From: Acetobacter ascendens
Lineage (GTDB): Bacteria; Pseudomonadota; Alphaproteobacteria; Acetobacterales; Acetobacteraceae
Assembly (NCBI RefSeq): GCF_001766235.1
Contig: NZ_CP015164.1
Coordinates: forward strand, 1,144,501 to 1,208,500
DNA length: 64,000 bases
Direction of reading: 5' to 3'
In this document: positions 9,414-18,791 of the stretch, piece by piece
Layout: each line of letters opens with the position of its first letter
Position numbering within the stretch: position 1 is the first letter of the stretch
Made by a program: the position numbers and the translations under genes
Notes under the pieces: generated by a model
What the model was told of the DNA's origin: nothing
The model's database searches: none
Seen by the model: only the letters and a program-made list of their open reading frames with translations

Positions 9414-10538
9414 ATGGATCGTCCCCCCTCCTGGACCGGTCGGTCTGGCAGATTTGTGTCGGCCTCTCCGCCTATAAGTGGAGAGGAAGATCTTTTTGCC
9501 GCGCTCGATCTGGGAACAAATAACTGCCGTTTAGTGGTTGCAACCCAAACAGCAGGTGGGTTTAGGGTTGTAGATAGTTATAGCCGTATGGTGCGGCTTG
9601 GAGAAGGTCTGCATCACACCGGAAAGCTGCATAACGCTGCCATGGAACGCACCATGGAAGCGCTGCAAACATGCGCAGAACGTTTAAGCAGATGGCCTGT
9701 CCGAGAAATCCGTGCTGTGGCGACGGAAGCTTGCCGACGTGCAGAAAACGGTAAAACCTTTCTTCAACAGGTCAATCAGCGTACGGGATTTGATATTCAG
9801 ATCATTTCCGGGCGGGAAGAAGCCAGTCTTGCTGTAGAAAGCTGCGCCAACCTGCTGCACAACCCGCGCTTTGGGCCGCCACGTAATCGGGCTTTACTGT
9901 TTGATATTGGCGGCGGCTCAACTGAGATTGCATGGGTACGCACAGATTCCGCGCGCCAAACAGAAGAGCTCATTGGGTATCTCAGCCTGCCGGTTGGTGT
10001 CATCACACTTTCCGAACAGTTTGGTCATGCATACAGCACAGATGATCGCACCTATCGTAAAATGGTGGAGCATACACGGCACCATCTGCGTGAGTTCGAG
10101 AACGTCTACCGGATCAGGCCGGAAATTAGGCGCAAGCAAACACGCCTGATAGGCACTAGTGGCACAGTTACAACGCTTGCCAGCCTTATCTTAAATCTGC
10201 CGCGCTATGCTCGGGCAGCTGTAGATGGTTCCTTGCTCCCGGCCTCTAGCGCCAGATTGGCTGTGCGCACTTTGCAAAAAATGGGTGCTGATGGCATTGC
10301 CCGGCATCCCTGTATTGGCCCGGATCGCGCACCTTTTGTTTTGCCCGGCTGTGCCATTTTTGAAGCCATTCATGATGTCTGGCCGGTAGAAGATATTATT
10401 GTTGCAGACAGAGGGCTGCGCGATGGCATGGTTTTGCGTATGATCCGCGGCAAATCGGGTATGGCTTCTCGCCGCAATCGTGCGTCTTTATCCATTCCCC
10501 CTCATCTTCGCCACTCCATGCAGGCAACAGGCTTATGA
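9414..10538 (+). CDS. Ppx/GppA-family exopolyphosphatase / pppGpp phosphatase
   Basis: A member of the ASKHA-fold phosphatases that hydrolyse polyphosphate or pppGpp. The 374-residue protein has the phosphate-1 motif AALDLGTNNCRLVVA near residue 30, ATEACRRAEN, SGREEASLAV and the phosphate-2 motif FDIGGGSTEIAW near residue 164, with GTSGTVTTLA downstream. It is shorter than E. coli Ppx (513), consistent with the single-domain alphaproteobacterial form. AAGGA lies nine bases before the ATG. It overlaps rlmE by four bases (ATGA), a pairing common in Alphaproteobacteria. The substrate cannot be decided from sequence. Confidence 0.88.
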   Translation: MDRPPSWTGRSGRFVSASPPISGEEDLFAALDLGTNNCRLVVATQTAGGFRVVDSYSRMVRLGEGLHHTGKLHNAAMERTMEALQTCAERLSRWPVREIRAVATEACRRAENGKTFLQQVNQRTGFDIQIISGREEASLAVESCANLLHNPRFGPPRNRALLFDIGGGSTEIAWVRTDSARQTEELIGYLSLPVGVITLSEQFGHAYSTDDRTYRKMVEHTRHHLREFENVYRIRPEIRRKQTRLIGTSGTVTTLASLILNLPRYARAAVDGSLLPASSARLAVRTLQKMGADGIARHPCIGPDRAPFVLPGCAIFEAIHDVWPVEDIIVADRGLRDGMVLRMIRGKSGMASRRNRASLSIPPHLRHSMQATGL

Positions 10539-11326
10539 CTGAAAAGAAAAACCGCCCCACTGGCAGTTCAACGTTGCGCGTACCTGGCCGTGCCCGCAAG
10601 AGCAGCGCAACACCCGGCAGCCGATTGATGCAAAATGATTCTGATGCCCCGCAAAAAATGCGTGCGCAGTCGGTGTCATTACGCACAGCGCGCGGACGCA
10701 CAACAGCTCAACAACGTTGGCTCTCTCGGCAATTGAATGACCCTTACGTGCAAGCTGCACACAAACAGGGCTGGCGTTCACGCGCGGCATTCAAGCTGAT
10801 TGAACTTGATGATCGCTTCCACCTTATTCGTCCTGGCATGCGCATTGTAGACCTTGGAGCTGCCCCTGGTGGGTGGACGCAGGTTCTGGTCAAACGCGGC
10901 GCAGAACAGGTTGTAGGGGTGGATCTTCTGCCCGTAGAACCCGTAGCTGGCGCAGAAATTATTGAGGGCGATTTTACAGACCCAGAAATGGATGCGCGCC
11001 TTATTTCCATGCTGGGCGGCAAAGCTGATCTGGTTGTATCTGACATGGCCCCCAATACAACGGGCCACGCGCCAACAGACCATGTGCGGATTATTGGCTT
11101 AGCAGAAGAAGCCTTGTACTTTGCCTTTGATATTTTGGCAGAAGGTGGTGGGTTTGTTGCCAAGGTGTTTCAGGGCGGTTCAGAAAAAGCCATGCTGAAT
11201 ATCATGAAGCAGGCCTTTACGCAGGTTCGGCACGCCAAACCGCCTGCAAGTCGTAAAGATTCCAGCGAGCTTTACGTGGTTGCCACCGGATTTCGCCCAG
11301 ACCGTATCAATACACAGACCGCATAA
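10535..11326 (+). CDS. rlmE: 23S rRNA (uridine-2552-2'-O)-methyltransferase RlmE (FtsJ)
   Basis: Methylates U2552 in the 23S A-loop late in 50S assembly. The 263-residue protein has an extra basic N-terminal extension of about 55 residues before the conserved core. The core shows RSRAAFKLIELDDRF with the catalytic lysine, SAM motif DLGAAPGGWTQVL, SDMAPNTTGH, KVFQGG and RKDSSELYVVATGF, matching the K-D-K-E tetrad. Translation is probably coupled to the upstream phosphatase gene. Confidence 0.93.
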   Translation: MTEKKNRPTGSSTLRVPGRARKSSATPGSRLMQNDSDAPQKMRAQSVSLRTARGRTTAQQRWLSRQLNDPYVQAAHKQGWRSRAAFKLIELDDRFHLIRPGMRIVDLGAAPGGWTQVLVKRGAEQVVGVDLLPVEPVAGAEIIEGDFTDPEMDARLISMLGGKADLVVSDMAPNTTGHAPTDHVRIIGLAEEALYFAFDILAEGGGFVAKVFQGGSEKAMLNIMKQAFTQVRHAKPPASRKDSSELYVVATGFRPDRINTQTA

Positions 11327-11350
11327 TTTCTACACGGTCTGCGGCCTCGC

Positions 11351-12244
11351 TTAGCCCCAAAGCCAAGCTGCGCCTCTTACGCCTGAACTGTCACCATGCT
11401 TGTTTTTCAACAGTTCGGTATTGCATTCAGGCGTAATCACGTATTGCTTCATAACATCCGGCACCCGTTCATACAGGCAGTTCAGGTTTGAAACCTCGCC
11501 CCCAGAACAATTGCATCCGGATCAATAATATTCACAATCAGTGCGCAGGCGCGGCCTAGCCTATCTACGTACAAATCCAAGGCACGCTGGGCTGCTGCAT
11601 CACCAGATGCAGCAGCATCTTCAATACCCTGCACACTACGGTTCCCAGCCCCTTTCCACGATTCAGCCAAAGCCGGACCACATAAGAACCGCTCCAAACA
11701 GCCAGAATTACCACAAAAACATTTAGGCATGGGGAATTCATCTTCCCGAACCCACGGCAAAGGGGTGTGGCCCCATTCTCCGGCAATGTCATGCAAGCCT
11801 TTCAAGGGTTTGCCATCAACAATAATGCCGCCGCCCATGCCGGAACCAAGAATCACACCAAACACCACATGGCGCCCTGCCGCTGCCCCATCTGTTGCTT
11901 CCGACAGTGCAAAGCAGTTGGCATCATTTTCAACACGAACAGGAAAACCCAAAATATCCTGCAAATCATCTGCAAAGGGCTGGCCATTCAGCCATGTCGC
12001 ATTCGCATTTTTTACAAGGCGGGTATGCGCATCCACCGCACCGGGAATGCCTACCCCAACAGTGGCATACGGATTTGTACGGGTATGCGCATCATCAACC
12101 AATTTTTTCACATCACTTAACAGGCCCTGATACGTGCCAGGGTTGCTAACACGATGCCGCAAAACCACCTGCCCCTTCGGCATCAAGAGCGACGATTTCG
12201 ATCTTGGTGCCCCCAATATCGATTCCCAGACGGTAGTCCGACAT
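11351..12244 (-). pseudogene. ROK-family sugar kinase (fructokinase/NagK-like), two compensating frameshifts
   Basis: The reverse strand from ATG 12244 reads MSDYRLGIDIGGTKIEIVAL, an intact ROK ATP-binding start, then changes frame at a G4 run (12172-12175; three G would restore it). The middle 240 residues carry ENDANCFALSEATDG, ILGSGMGGGI, EWGHTPLPW and the zinc site CFCGNSGCLE. A second shift occurs at a G5 run (11499-11503; six needed). Beyond it the frame gives HGDSSGVRGAAWLWG and a stop at 11351. The corrected length is 297 residues, normal for ROK kinases. As written, the gene would not produce a complete enzyme. Both sites are homopolymers, so sequencing error is a real alternative to decay. 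It converges on rlmE. Confidence 0.85.
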
Positions 12245-12359
12245 ACTTTTAACCTGCTGTTTTTATTAAACTTTTAACAGAACGTTTCCTGCTACAAAAG
12301 AAAGTGGCACACTTTGTAAACAACACGCCACCAACCTCCTACGGCAGGAACCAGCCAAG

Positions 12360-12611
12360 ATGAATGAAACTGTTCTTGACGCACGCGGGCTTAATTGTCC
12401 ACTTCCCGTGCTCAAGGCCAACCGTGTTCTCCGAACAATGCAACCGGGAGAACGGCTTCGAATATTAGCAACGGATCGCGCTTCCATAACCGATTTTCAG
12501 GTGTTCTGCCGCGAAACCGGCCATGCCCTTATCGCCTTTACGGATGAGAACAGCGTATTCTGTTTTACCGTAAAATGTCGCGCCAGCGCGCCTGCAAACA
12601 AGCCAAACTAA
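12360..12611 (+). CDS. TusA/YedF-family sulfur-carrier protein
   Basis: A small cytoplasmic persulfide carrier-type protein of 83 residues. The family motif CPLPVLKANR starts at Cys13, the expected persulfide-bearing residue, and the fold-typical PGERLRILATD follows. Members act in tRNA 2-thiolation, Moco sulfur supply or general sulfur trafficking; sequence alone does not say which. It lies between the divergent kinase gene and xseB. A link to the nearby Mo-cofactor genes is possible but not shown. Confidence 0.85.
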   Translation: MNETVLDARGLNCPLPVLKANRVLRTMQPGERLRILATDRASITDFQVFCRETGHALIAFTDENSVFCFTVKCRASAPANKPN

Positions 12612-12706
12612 AAAAATCCTGCCTGCCACACACCACCCAAGACTTGGCAGACCCCTGCATATCGGGCTATTGCCTGCCCCTCATGACGGATAGGAACCCC
12701 CGCGCC

Positions 12707-12937
12707 ATGTCGGACAACATCAAATCACTGTCTTTCGAAGATGCGCTTTCCGAGCTGGAAAAAATTGTGCGCGACTTGGAAGGCGGGCAGCTAAAGCTGG
12801 AAGATGCAATAACGGCCTATGAACGCGGGGCTGCCCTACGGCAACATTGTGAGGCCAAGCTTAGCGAGGCTGAGGCCCGCGTGCAGGCGATCGTGCAGCG
12901 TTCTGATGGAACGCTGAACATGAAACCTATGGACTGA
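12707..12937 (+). CDS. xseB: Exodeoxyribonuclease VII small subunit
   Basis: The small subunit of exonuclease VII, which degrades single-stranded DNA together with XseA (not in this window). The 76-residue reading starts at the ATG that gives MSDNIKSLSFEDALSELEKI; upstream in-frame ATGs at 12683 and 12575 would add residues not typical of the family. LEGGQLKLEDAITAYERG is the family core. ispA starts one base after its stop, the usual xseB-ispA-dxs arrangement. Confidence 0.9.
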   Translation: MSDNIKSLSFEDALSELEKIVRDLEGGQLKLEDAITAYERGAALRQHCEAKLSEAEARVQAIVQRSDGTLNMKPMD

Positions 12938-12938
12938 G

Positions 12939-13877
12939 ATGTCGATGACAAACCCGACACACCCCTCTATCAATCGTGCATCAGATAATGGCGCTCTGCT
13001 TAAGCAGGATATGGCTGCACGTGCCCGCGTTATTGAACACACGATTGATACCTTACTCCCCCCTACAACAGGAGGCGATGCGCGGCTGATCGAAGCCATG
13101 CGCTACGCAACACTTGGGGGCGGTAAGCGGTTACGTGGCTATCTTGCCATTGTAACGGCCAGCCTTTTTGGTGTTCCAGAAAGTCAGTCCGCACGCGTCG
13201 CTGCGTCTGTTGAAATGCTGCACGCTTACTCTCTGGTGCATGATGATCTTCCCGCCATGGACGATGATGATATGCGCCGGGGCCAGCCTTCTACGCATCG
13301 CAAATTTGATGAGGCCACAGCCATTCTGGCTGGAGACGCCCTTCAAACCAAAGCATTCGAAATTCTGGCAGCCAGCCAGACCCATACGGATGCAAGCGTG
13401 CGTATTGATCTGATTTCCGCCTTTGCCGAGGCTTCTGGTGCTGCTGGCATGGTTGGTGGCCAGATGATTGATATGGAAGGCGAAGGCCGCGCGCTTCCGC
13501 TTGAAGAAGTGCGCCATCTCCACGCTCTCAAAACCGGCTGCCTGATCCGTTATTCCGCAGAATCTGGCGCCATTCTGGGTCAGGCATCTCCTGATCTGCG
13601 GCGGCGTCTGCGTTCCTATGGCGCAAATATTGGCGCAGCTTTCCAGATTGCAGATGACGTGCTTGATGCAACAGCCACAGCAGAAGAACTGGGCAAAACG
13701 GCTGGTAAGGATGAAGCTTCAGGCAAATCCACCTTTGTTGCCCTGCTGGGTATTGAGGGCGCCAAAGCAGAAGCTCTGCGCGTAACAGAAGAAGCCATTG
13801 CCGATCTGGAACCCTTTGGTGCACAGGCAGATCGTCTGCGTGATCTGGCCTATTATGTGATCGAACGGAAAAACTGA
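12939..13877 (+). CDS. ispA: Farnesyl diphosphate synthase (short-chain polyprenyl synthase)
   Basis: Condenses DMAPP/GPP with IPP to make farnesyl diphosphate for quinones, hopanoids and undecaprenyl phosphate. The 312-residue protein has GGKRLRGYL, the first aspartate-rich motif [15 protein letters not shown] (allylic substrate and Mg2+), [27 protein letters not shown] and the second motif [12 protein letters not shown]. The DDxxxxD first motif (two residues longer than in many homologues) is typical of bacterial IspA. It sits in xseB-ispA-dxs-tlyA. Confidence 0.93.
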   Translation: MSMTNPTHPSINRASDNGALLKQDMAARARVIEHTIDTLLPPTTGGDARLIEAMRYATLGGGKRLRGYLAIVTASLFGVPESQSARVAASVEMLHAYSLVHDDLPAMDDDDMRRGQPSTHRKFDEATAILAGDALQTKAFEILAASQTHTDASVRIDLISAFAEASGAAGMVGGQMIDMEGEGRALPLEEVRHLHALKTGCLIRYSAESGAILGQASPDLRRRLRSYGANIGAAFQIADDVLDATATAEELGKTAGKDEASGKSTFVALLGIEGAKAEALRVTEEAIADLEPFGAQADRLRDLAYYVIERKN

Positions 13878-13881
13878 ACTC

Positions 13882-15870
13882 ATGACCAATCAGCCCCACA
13901 CTTCACCGATTCCGACGTTAGGGCGTTTTCCTGCGCTGGACCGGGTTGAGTATCCGGCGGATCTGCGCAATCTCTCGGTTGAGCAGCTTAAGCAGGTTGC
14001 GGATGAACTGCGGGCCGAAACGGTGGACGCGGTTTCCACCACGGGGGGGCACCTTGGGGCCTCCTTGGGTGTTGTGGAGCTGACGGTTGCCCTGCATGCG
14101 GTGTTTGACACCCCGGATGACAAGGTGATCTGGGATGTGGGCCATCAGGCCTACCCTCACAAGATTTTGACCGGGCGGCGTGACCGTATCCGCACCCTGC
14201 GCCAGCCAGGTGGCCTTTCAGGCTTTACCCGCCGTGCAGAAAGCAAATACGATCCGTTTGGGGCGGCCCATTCCTCCACCTCCATTTCCGCCGGACTCGG
14301 CATGGCCGTGGCCCACCACTTGCGGGCGGAGGAAGACCCCAGCTACCGCGAACGCAATGTGATTGCCGTAATTGGCGATGGCTCCATTTCCGCCGGTATG
14401 GCGTATGAGGCCATGAACAACGCCGCCGTGGCTGGCCCGGGTGCTGAACGGCTGATTGTCATCCTGAACGACAACGAGATGTCCATTGCCCCACCTGTGG
14501 GCGCAATGTCGAACTACCTGTCGCGCCTGATGTCTTCACGCAAGTTCATGGGCCTGCGTGAACTGGCTGGCAAGTTTGTCAAAAAGCTGCCTGCCCCTGT
14601 GGAACGCACAGCCCGCAAAGCCGATGAATATGCCCGCGGCATGATTACCGGCGGCACGCTGTTTGAAGAACTGGGCTTTTACTACGTTGGCCCCGTAGAT
14701 GGGCATGATCTGCCGCAGTTGGTCTCTATCCTGCGCAACCTGCGCGATACGGATAACGGCCCCATCATGCTGCATGTCATCACGGAAAAAGGCCATGGCT
14801 ATCAGCCAGCCGAAAAAGCCGGGGACAAGTATCACGCTGTTGCCAAGTTCAACGTTGTCACCGGTGAGCAGAAAAAAGGCCCCGCAGGGCCGCCGAGCTA
14901 CACTTCCGTGTTCTCCCGCGAGCTCACGCGCCGTGCCGCCACCGACAACAAGATTGCCGCCATCACCGCCGCCATGCCGTCTGGCACGGGGCTGGATGCC
15001 TTCGCCAAAGCATATCCGGACCGGTTTTTTGATGTGGGCATTGCCGAGCAGCATGCCGTCACCTTTGCCGCAGGTATGGCTACGGAAGGGCTGCGCCCGT
15101 TCTGCGCCATTTATTCCACCTTCCTCCAGCGCGCCTATGATCAGGTGATGCACGATGTAGTGCTGCAAAAGCTGCCCGTGCGCTTTGCCATTGACCGCGC
15201 CGGTCTGGTGGGGGCCGATGGCGCCACCCATGCTGGCTCGTTTGACATTGCCTATCTGGGCTGCCTGCCGGGCATGACCATTATGGCCCCATCCGATGAG
15301 GTGGAACTGCTGCACATGACAGCAACCGCCGCTCTGTTTGATGAAGGCCCGCTTGCCCTGCGCTACCCGCGTGGCAGTGGCCTTGGGCTGGACCTGCCTG
15401 CCGAGGGCACACCGCTGGAAATTGGCAAGGGCCGTATCATCCGTGAAATGGGTGGGCAGTCCAGGCCGGAAAAAGGTGGCGTGGCCATTCTCTCGCTTGG
15501 CCCGCGTCTGGCTGAGTGCCTGAAAGCCGCAGACATGCTGGCCGCCCGTGGCCTGCCGCCCACCGTGGCGGATGCCCGCTTTGCCAAGCCCTTTGATACG
15601 GAACTGGTGGAAAACCTGGCCCGCAACCATGCGGTACTGATTACGATTGAGGAAGGTTCGGAAGGTGGCTTTGGCTCCCTTGTCGGGCACCATCTGGCCC
15701 GCACAGGCCTTTTGGACAACGTGCGTTTCCGCCCCCTTACCCTGCCAGACCGCTTCATTGACCATAATACTCAAGCCGCCCAATATGCCGAAGCCGGGCT
15801 CTCCGCTCCGCACATCGTCGGAACCGCTCTAAGCGCATTGGGCGTTGATATTACGGAACAGATGGCCTGA
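13882..15870 (+). CDS. dxs: 1-deoxy-D-xylulose-5-phosphate synthase
   Basis: First enzyme of the methylerythritol phosphate pathway: pyruvate plus glyceraldehyde 3-phosphate gives DXP and CO2, with thiamine diphosphate. The 662-residue protein shows [20 protein letters not shown], the [20 protein letters not shown] motif, transketolase-like [14 protein letters not shown] and [15 protein letters not shown]. It is slightly longer than E. coli Dxs (620). The 4-base gap to ispA argues for co-transcription, joining precursor formation and prenyl elongation. Its base composition is visibly more GC-rich than the neighbouring genes. Confidence 0.95.
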   Translation: MTNQPHTSPIPTLGRFPALDRVEYPADLRNLSVEQLKQVADELRAETVDAVSTTGGHLGASLGVVELTVALHAVFDTPDDKVIWDVGHQAYPHKILTGRRDRIRTLRQPGGLSGFTRRAESKYDPFGAAHSSTSISAGLGMAVAHHLRAEEDPSYRERNVIAVIGDGSISAGMAYEAMNNAAVAGPGAERLIVILNDNEMSIAPPVGAMSNYLSRLMSSRKFMGLRELAGKFVKKLPAPVERTARKADEYARGMITGGTLFEELGFYYVGPVDGHDLPQLVSILRNLRDTDNGPIMLHVITEKGHGYQPAEKAGDKYHAVAKFNVVTGEQKKGPAGPPSYTSVFSRELTRRAATDNKIAAITAAMPSGTGLDAFAKAYPDRFFDVGIAEQHAVTFAAGMATEGLRPFCAIYSTFLQRAYDQVMHDVVLQKLPVRFAIDRAGLVGADGATHAGSFDIAYLGCLPGMTIMAPSDEVELLHMTATAALFDEGPLALRYPRGSGLGLDLPAEGTPLEIGKGRIIREMGGQSRPEKGGVAILSLGPRLAECLKAADMLAARGLPPTVADARFAKPFDTELVENLARNHAVLITIEEGSEGGFGSLVGHHLARTGLLDNVRFRPLTLPDRFIDHNTQAAQYAEAGLSAPHIVGTALSALGVDITEQMA

Positions 15871-15876
15871 TCTGAT

Positions 15877-16614
15877 ATGGCAAGACGTCGTGTTGACCAG
15901 CTTCTTGTAGACAGGGGGCTGGTTGAAAGCCGCACAAAAGCACAAGCCCTTATTATGGCTGGGCTTGTGTTTTCTGGTGAAAAACGCGTAGCCAAAGCTG
16001 GGGATCAGGTTCCTGAAGATGCACTACTGCAAGCGCGCGGGCAGGAACATCCTTGGGTGTCTCGCGGCGGATGCAAGCTGGCTCATGCCATTGAACATTT
16101 TAGCCTTTCTCCAGAAGGGCGCGTCTGCTTAGATGTTGGCGCTTCAACCGGTGGGTTTACAGATGTGCTTCTTACCCACGGCGCTAAACACGTTTACGCT
16201 GTTGATGTTGGGCACGGACAACTGGCATGGAAATTGCGGTCTGACCCACGCGTAACTGTGCTGGAAAAGTGCAACGCCCGATATCTGGATAATACAACCA
16301 TACCGGAAGCCCCTTCCGTGGTTGTGTGTGATGCCAGCTTTATCGGCCTACGCACAGTGCTCCCTGCTGCGTTGGCACTTACCACAGAAAACGCTTGGGC
16401 TGTCGCGTTGATCAAACCTCAGTTTGAAGCCGGGCGCGATCAAATAGGAGCTAAGGGCGTCGTGCGTGATCCTGCAGTGCATGATGCTGTTTGCGAAACC
16501 ATTTTTTCTTGGTGGAGTAGCCTTCCCGGCTGGAAAGTGCTCGGAATTGAACCCAGCCCTATTACCGGACCAGAAGGAAACCGAGAGTTTCTTATCGCGG
16601 CTGAACGCATCTAG
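15877..16614 (+). CDS. tlyA: TlyA-family rRNA 2'-O-methyltransferase
   Basis: Predicted 16S/23S rRNA cytidine-2'-O-methyltransferase; some homologues were first described as haemolysins. The 245-residue protein has an N-terminal S4 RNA-binding domain (RRRVDQLLVDRGLVESRTKA, residues 3-22) and a RrmJ-fold methyltransferase domain with SAM motif LDVGASTGGFTDVLL, plus ALIKPQFEAGR. It begins six bases after dxs, completing the standard alphaproteobacterial cluster. Confidence 0.9.
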   Translation: MARRRVDQLLVDRGLVESRTKAQALIMAGLVFSGEKRVAKAGDQVPEDALLQARGQEHPWVSRGGCKLAHAIEHFSLSPEGRVCLDVGASTGGFTDVLLTHGAKHVYAVDVGHGQLAWKLRSDPRVTVLEKCNARYLDNTTIPEAPSVVVCDASFIGLRTVLPAALALTTENAWAVALIKPQFEAGRDQIGAKGVVRDPAVHDAVCETIFSWWSSLPGWKVLGIEPSPITGPEGNREFLIAAERI

Positions 16615-16751
16615 CTGATACTATTAATTGTAACACTAAATTAAATTTTCAGGTTTCCCTGCCTTTTTTGCATGGCAGCATATCAATTTTTTTGCCACAT
16701 TTCTTTGTGATCCTTCTACACGTTATCACTAGGAATAAGGGCAAGCATCTC

Positions 16752-17333
16752 ATGCGCAAAATTGCAGGTCTGTTTGGCGTCGCCTGCCTTGCATTTACAA
16801 GCAGCCACGCACTGGCTGCCCCAGTTTTTCATTCTACATCGCACTCTTCTGCCCCTACCCAAAGCATGCAGGCAACGGAAGTTGGTAATACGCTTTTACG
16901 TGGGTATGAGCAGGACGGTTTGATCCTGCATGATGATGTCCGCGCAGGCACGCTTTCAATTCAGGCGGACCCAGCAACACTACAGGCGCATAATTCTAAT
17001 ACGAACAATCGCTATCGGCTGGCCATGAAGGATGTTCTTTCTGCCGCAGCAACATATGCGTATCTGTATTTTGGGCAGAACCCCGATGCGCGGGAAGTTA
17101 CTGTATCTGCCAATATCCAGGCAGATGGCTTTACACCTGCCAGTGCAAGCTCAGCAGATACAGCAGAACCTGCCATGACCTTGGAAATTGCACGGCCAGC
17201 CTTCCCGATTTCTGCTGATACCAAGCCAGATTCATATTCCGCGCAAACCATTGGTATGATTTTGGATGGCATGGACGCTTCCAAAATTACCATTGCGCCA
17301 TGGCTGCGCTCTGCCCTGAAAGAAAGCAATTAA
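16752..17333 (+). CDS. Predicted secreted protein of unknown function
   Basis: I do not recognise this 193-residue protein. The start at 16752 is chosen because it gives a clean signal peptide (MRKIAGLFGVACLAFTSSHALA, cleavage after ALA-A, where I show two residues as one run of the start region only up to SSHAL) and has AAGGG upstream; an upstream in-frame start at 16668 would bury it. The mature part is Ala/Ser/Thr-rich without transmembrane segments or cysteines, and contains AATYAYLYFGQNPDA and MILDGMDASKITIAPW. It is monocistronic, ended by the hairpin at 17381-17410. Confidence 0.6.
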   Translation: MRKIAGLFGVACLAFTSSHALAAPVFHSTSHSSAPTQSMQATEVGNTLLRGYEQDGLILHDDVRAGTLSIQADPATLQAHNSNTNNRYRLAMKDVLSAAATYAYLYFGQNPDAREVTVSANIQADGFTPASASSADTAEPAMTLEIARPAFPISADTKPDSYSAQTIGMILDGMDASKITIAPWLRSALKESN

Positions 17334-17380
17334 CGCGTAAGGGCCACCGCCCAGAAAGCATACTGATGCGCATATATAAA

Positions 17381-17410
17381 AGAGGCTGGTATCTATCAGC
17401 CTCTTTTTTT
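17381..17410 (+). terminator. Rho-independent terminator after the 16752 gene
   Basis: Perfect 8-bp stem AGAGGCTG / CAGCCTCT with an 8-base loop, followed by seven T. It separates the secreted-protein gene from rlmN. Confidence 0.88.
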
Positions 17411-17454
17411 GTTATACCCGCCTTCCTTTCCCTTTATGTAGCAGCATATCCGCA

Positions 17455-18681
17455 ATGTCTTCCCGCACTTATACTTCCACATCAGCTGATGCTAACAGCT
17501 CAGCCCTTACCGATCTGAACGCGGAAGAACGTTCACGCATTTTGGCCAAGGCTGCGCTTTTTAGCCCCCCATCTGCCACTCTATCCGATGGACGGAGAGA
17601 TCTGGTTGGGCTTTCACGCGATGAACTCACGGATATTCTGACAGAAATTGGTGAAAAACCCTTCCGCACCAAACAGCTCTGGCACTGGATTTATCATCAG
17701 GGTGTGACAGATTTTTCTCGGATGAGCACCATAGCCAAACCTCTTCAGCAAAAATTGGCTGAACGGTTTATTATTGGTCGCCCAGAAGCCGCAACGGTTC
17801 AGACATCATCAGATGAAACACGTAAATTTCTGTTCCGTTTTCGTGATGGGCAGGAAGCTGAAACCGTTTACATCCCTGATCGGCGCGAAGATCGTGGCGC
17901 TGTATGCATCTCATCACAAGTTGGGTGCACACTTTCCTGCACTTTTTGCCATACAGGCACGCAAAAGCTGGTACGTAACCTCGGGGCGGCCGAAATTGTC
18001 AGCCAATTCATGGCTGCGCGGGATTCCTACGGAGAATGGCCCAGCCCCAAAGGCGAAACCCCACGCCTTCTCTCCACCATTGTGCTGATGGGTATGGGCG
18101 AGCCGCTCTATAATTATGAGAATGTTGCCAAAGCCATGAAAATTATCATGGATGGCGAAGGTATTGGGCTTTCTCGTCGACGCATCACACTTTCTACGTC
18201 TGGTGTTGTGCCTCTCATGGACCGTTGCGGCGATGAACTCGGGATCAATCTAGCGGTTTCCCTGCACGCAGTAAGAAATGATCTGCGTGATGAAATTGTG
18301 CCGCTAAACAGAAAATATCCGATAGAGGAAGTATTGGCAGCCTGCAGGCGCTACCCTGCGGCCAGCAATGCCCGTCGTATTACGTTTGAATACATTATGC
18401 TGCGCGGCATAAACGATAGCGAAGCCGATGCGCGGGAGCTTGTGCGCCTGATTTCTGGCATTCCGGCAAAAGTTAATCTTATTCCGTTCAATCCGTGGCC
18501 GGGTAGCGATTACAAGCCTTCTACGCGGGAACAGCAAAACCGGTTTGCAGAAATTGTTATGAATGCAGGATTTGCCTCCCCTATCCGCACACCTCGTGGG
18601 CGAGATATTCTGGCAGCCTGTGGGCAATTAAAAACCGCAAGTGAACGCGCGCGCGCAAGTGCTGTACCTGTTTCGGAATAA
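17455..18681 (+). CDS. rlmN: Dual-specificity RNA (adenine-C2)-methyltransferase RlmN
   Basis: Radical SAM enzyme that methylates C2 of A2503 in 23S rRNA and A37 of some tRNAs. The 408-residue protein has the radical SAM cluster Cys158-x3-Cys162-x2-Cys165 in [15 protein letters not shown], the upstream conserved Cys151 in CISSQVGC and a C-terminal Cys in ILAACGQL that matches the methyl-carrying cysteine of the family. [14 protein letters not shown] and [11 protein letters not shown] are further RlmN blocks. It has an N-terminal extension of about 45 residues rich in Ser/Thr/Ala, so a downstream start is possible. Confidence 0.93.
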   Translation: MSSRTYTSTSADANSSALTDLNAEERSRILAKAALFSPPSATLSDGRRDLVGLSRDELTDILTEIGEKPFRTKQLWHWIYHQGVTDFSRMSTIAKPLQQKLAERFIIGRPEAATVQTSSDETRKFLFRFRDGQEAETVYIPDRREDRGAVCISSQVGCTLSCTFCHTGTQKLVRNLGAAEIVSQFMAARDSYGEWPSPKGETPRLLSTIVLMGMGEPLYNYENVAKAMKIIMDGEGIGLSRRRITLSTSGVVPLMDRCGDELGINLAVSLHAVRNDLRDEIVPLNRKYPIEEVLAACRRYPAASNARRITFEYIMLRGINDSEADARELVRLISGIPAKVNLIPFNPWPGSDYKPSTREQQNRFAEIVMNAGFASPIRTPRGRDILAACGQLKTASERARASAVPVSE

Positions 18682-18730
18682 TTTTTCCGCATAAACAGCC
18701 CTTGGTGGGCGAATGCACTCTGGTTACACG

Positions 18731-18750
18731 CCTCCTGCAGTGATAGGAGG
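18731..18750 (+). other. CCTCCT/AGGAGG hairpin upstream of argG
   Basis: An inverted repeat with stem CCTCCT/AGGAGG and an 8-base loop, 41 bp before the argG ATG. No T tract follows, so it is not a typical terminator. The 3' arm is a perfect Shine-Dalgarno sequence but no start codon follows at normal spacing. Function unknown. Confidence 0.35.
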
Positions 18751-18791
18751 AAAGCCATAGTTACAGATTTATATATCAGGAGATCTGCCTC

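Noticed and set aside
14536..15813. Long open frame (425 codons) antisense to dxs
   Set aside because: dxs is complete with all family motifs; the antisense frame is a by-product of its high GC and has no recognisable domain.
16668..16751. Upstream start for the 16752 gene
   Set aside because: It would place a hydrophobic run ahead of a clear signal peptide, and lacks a ribosome site.
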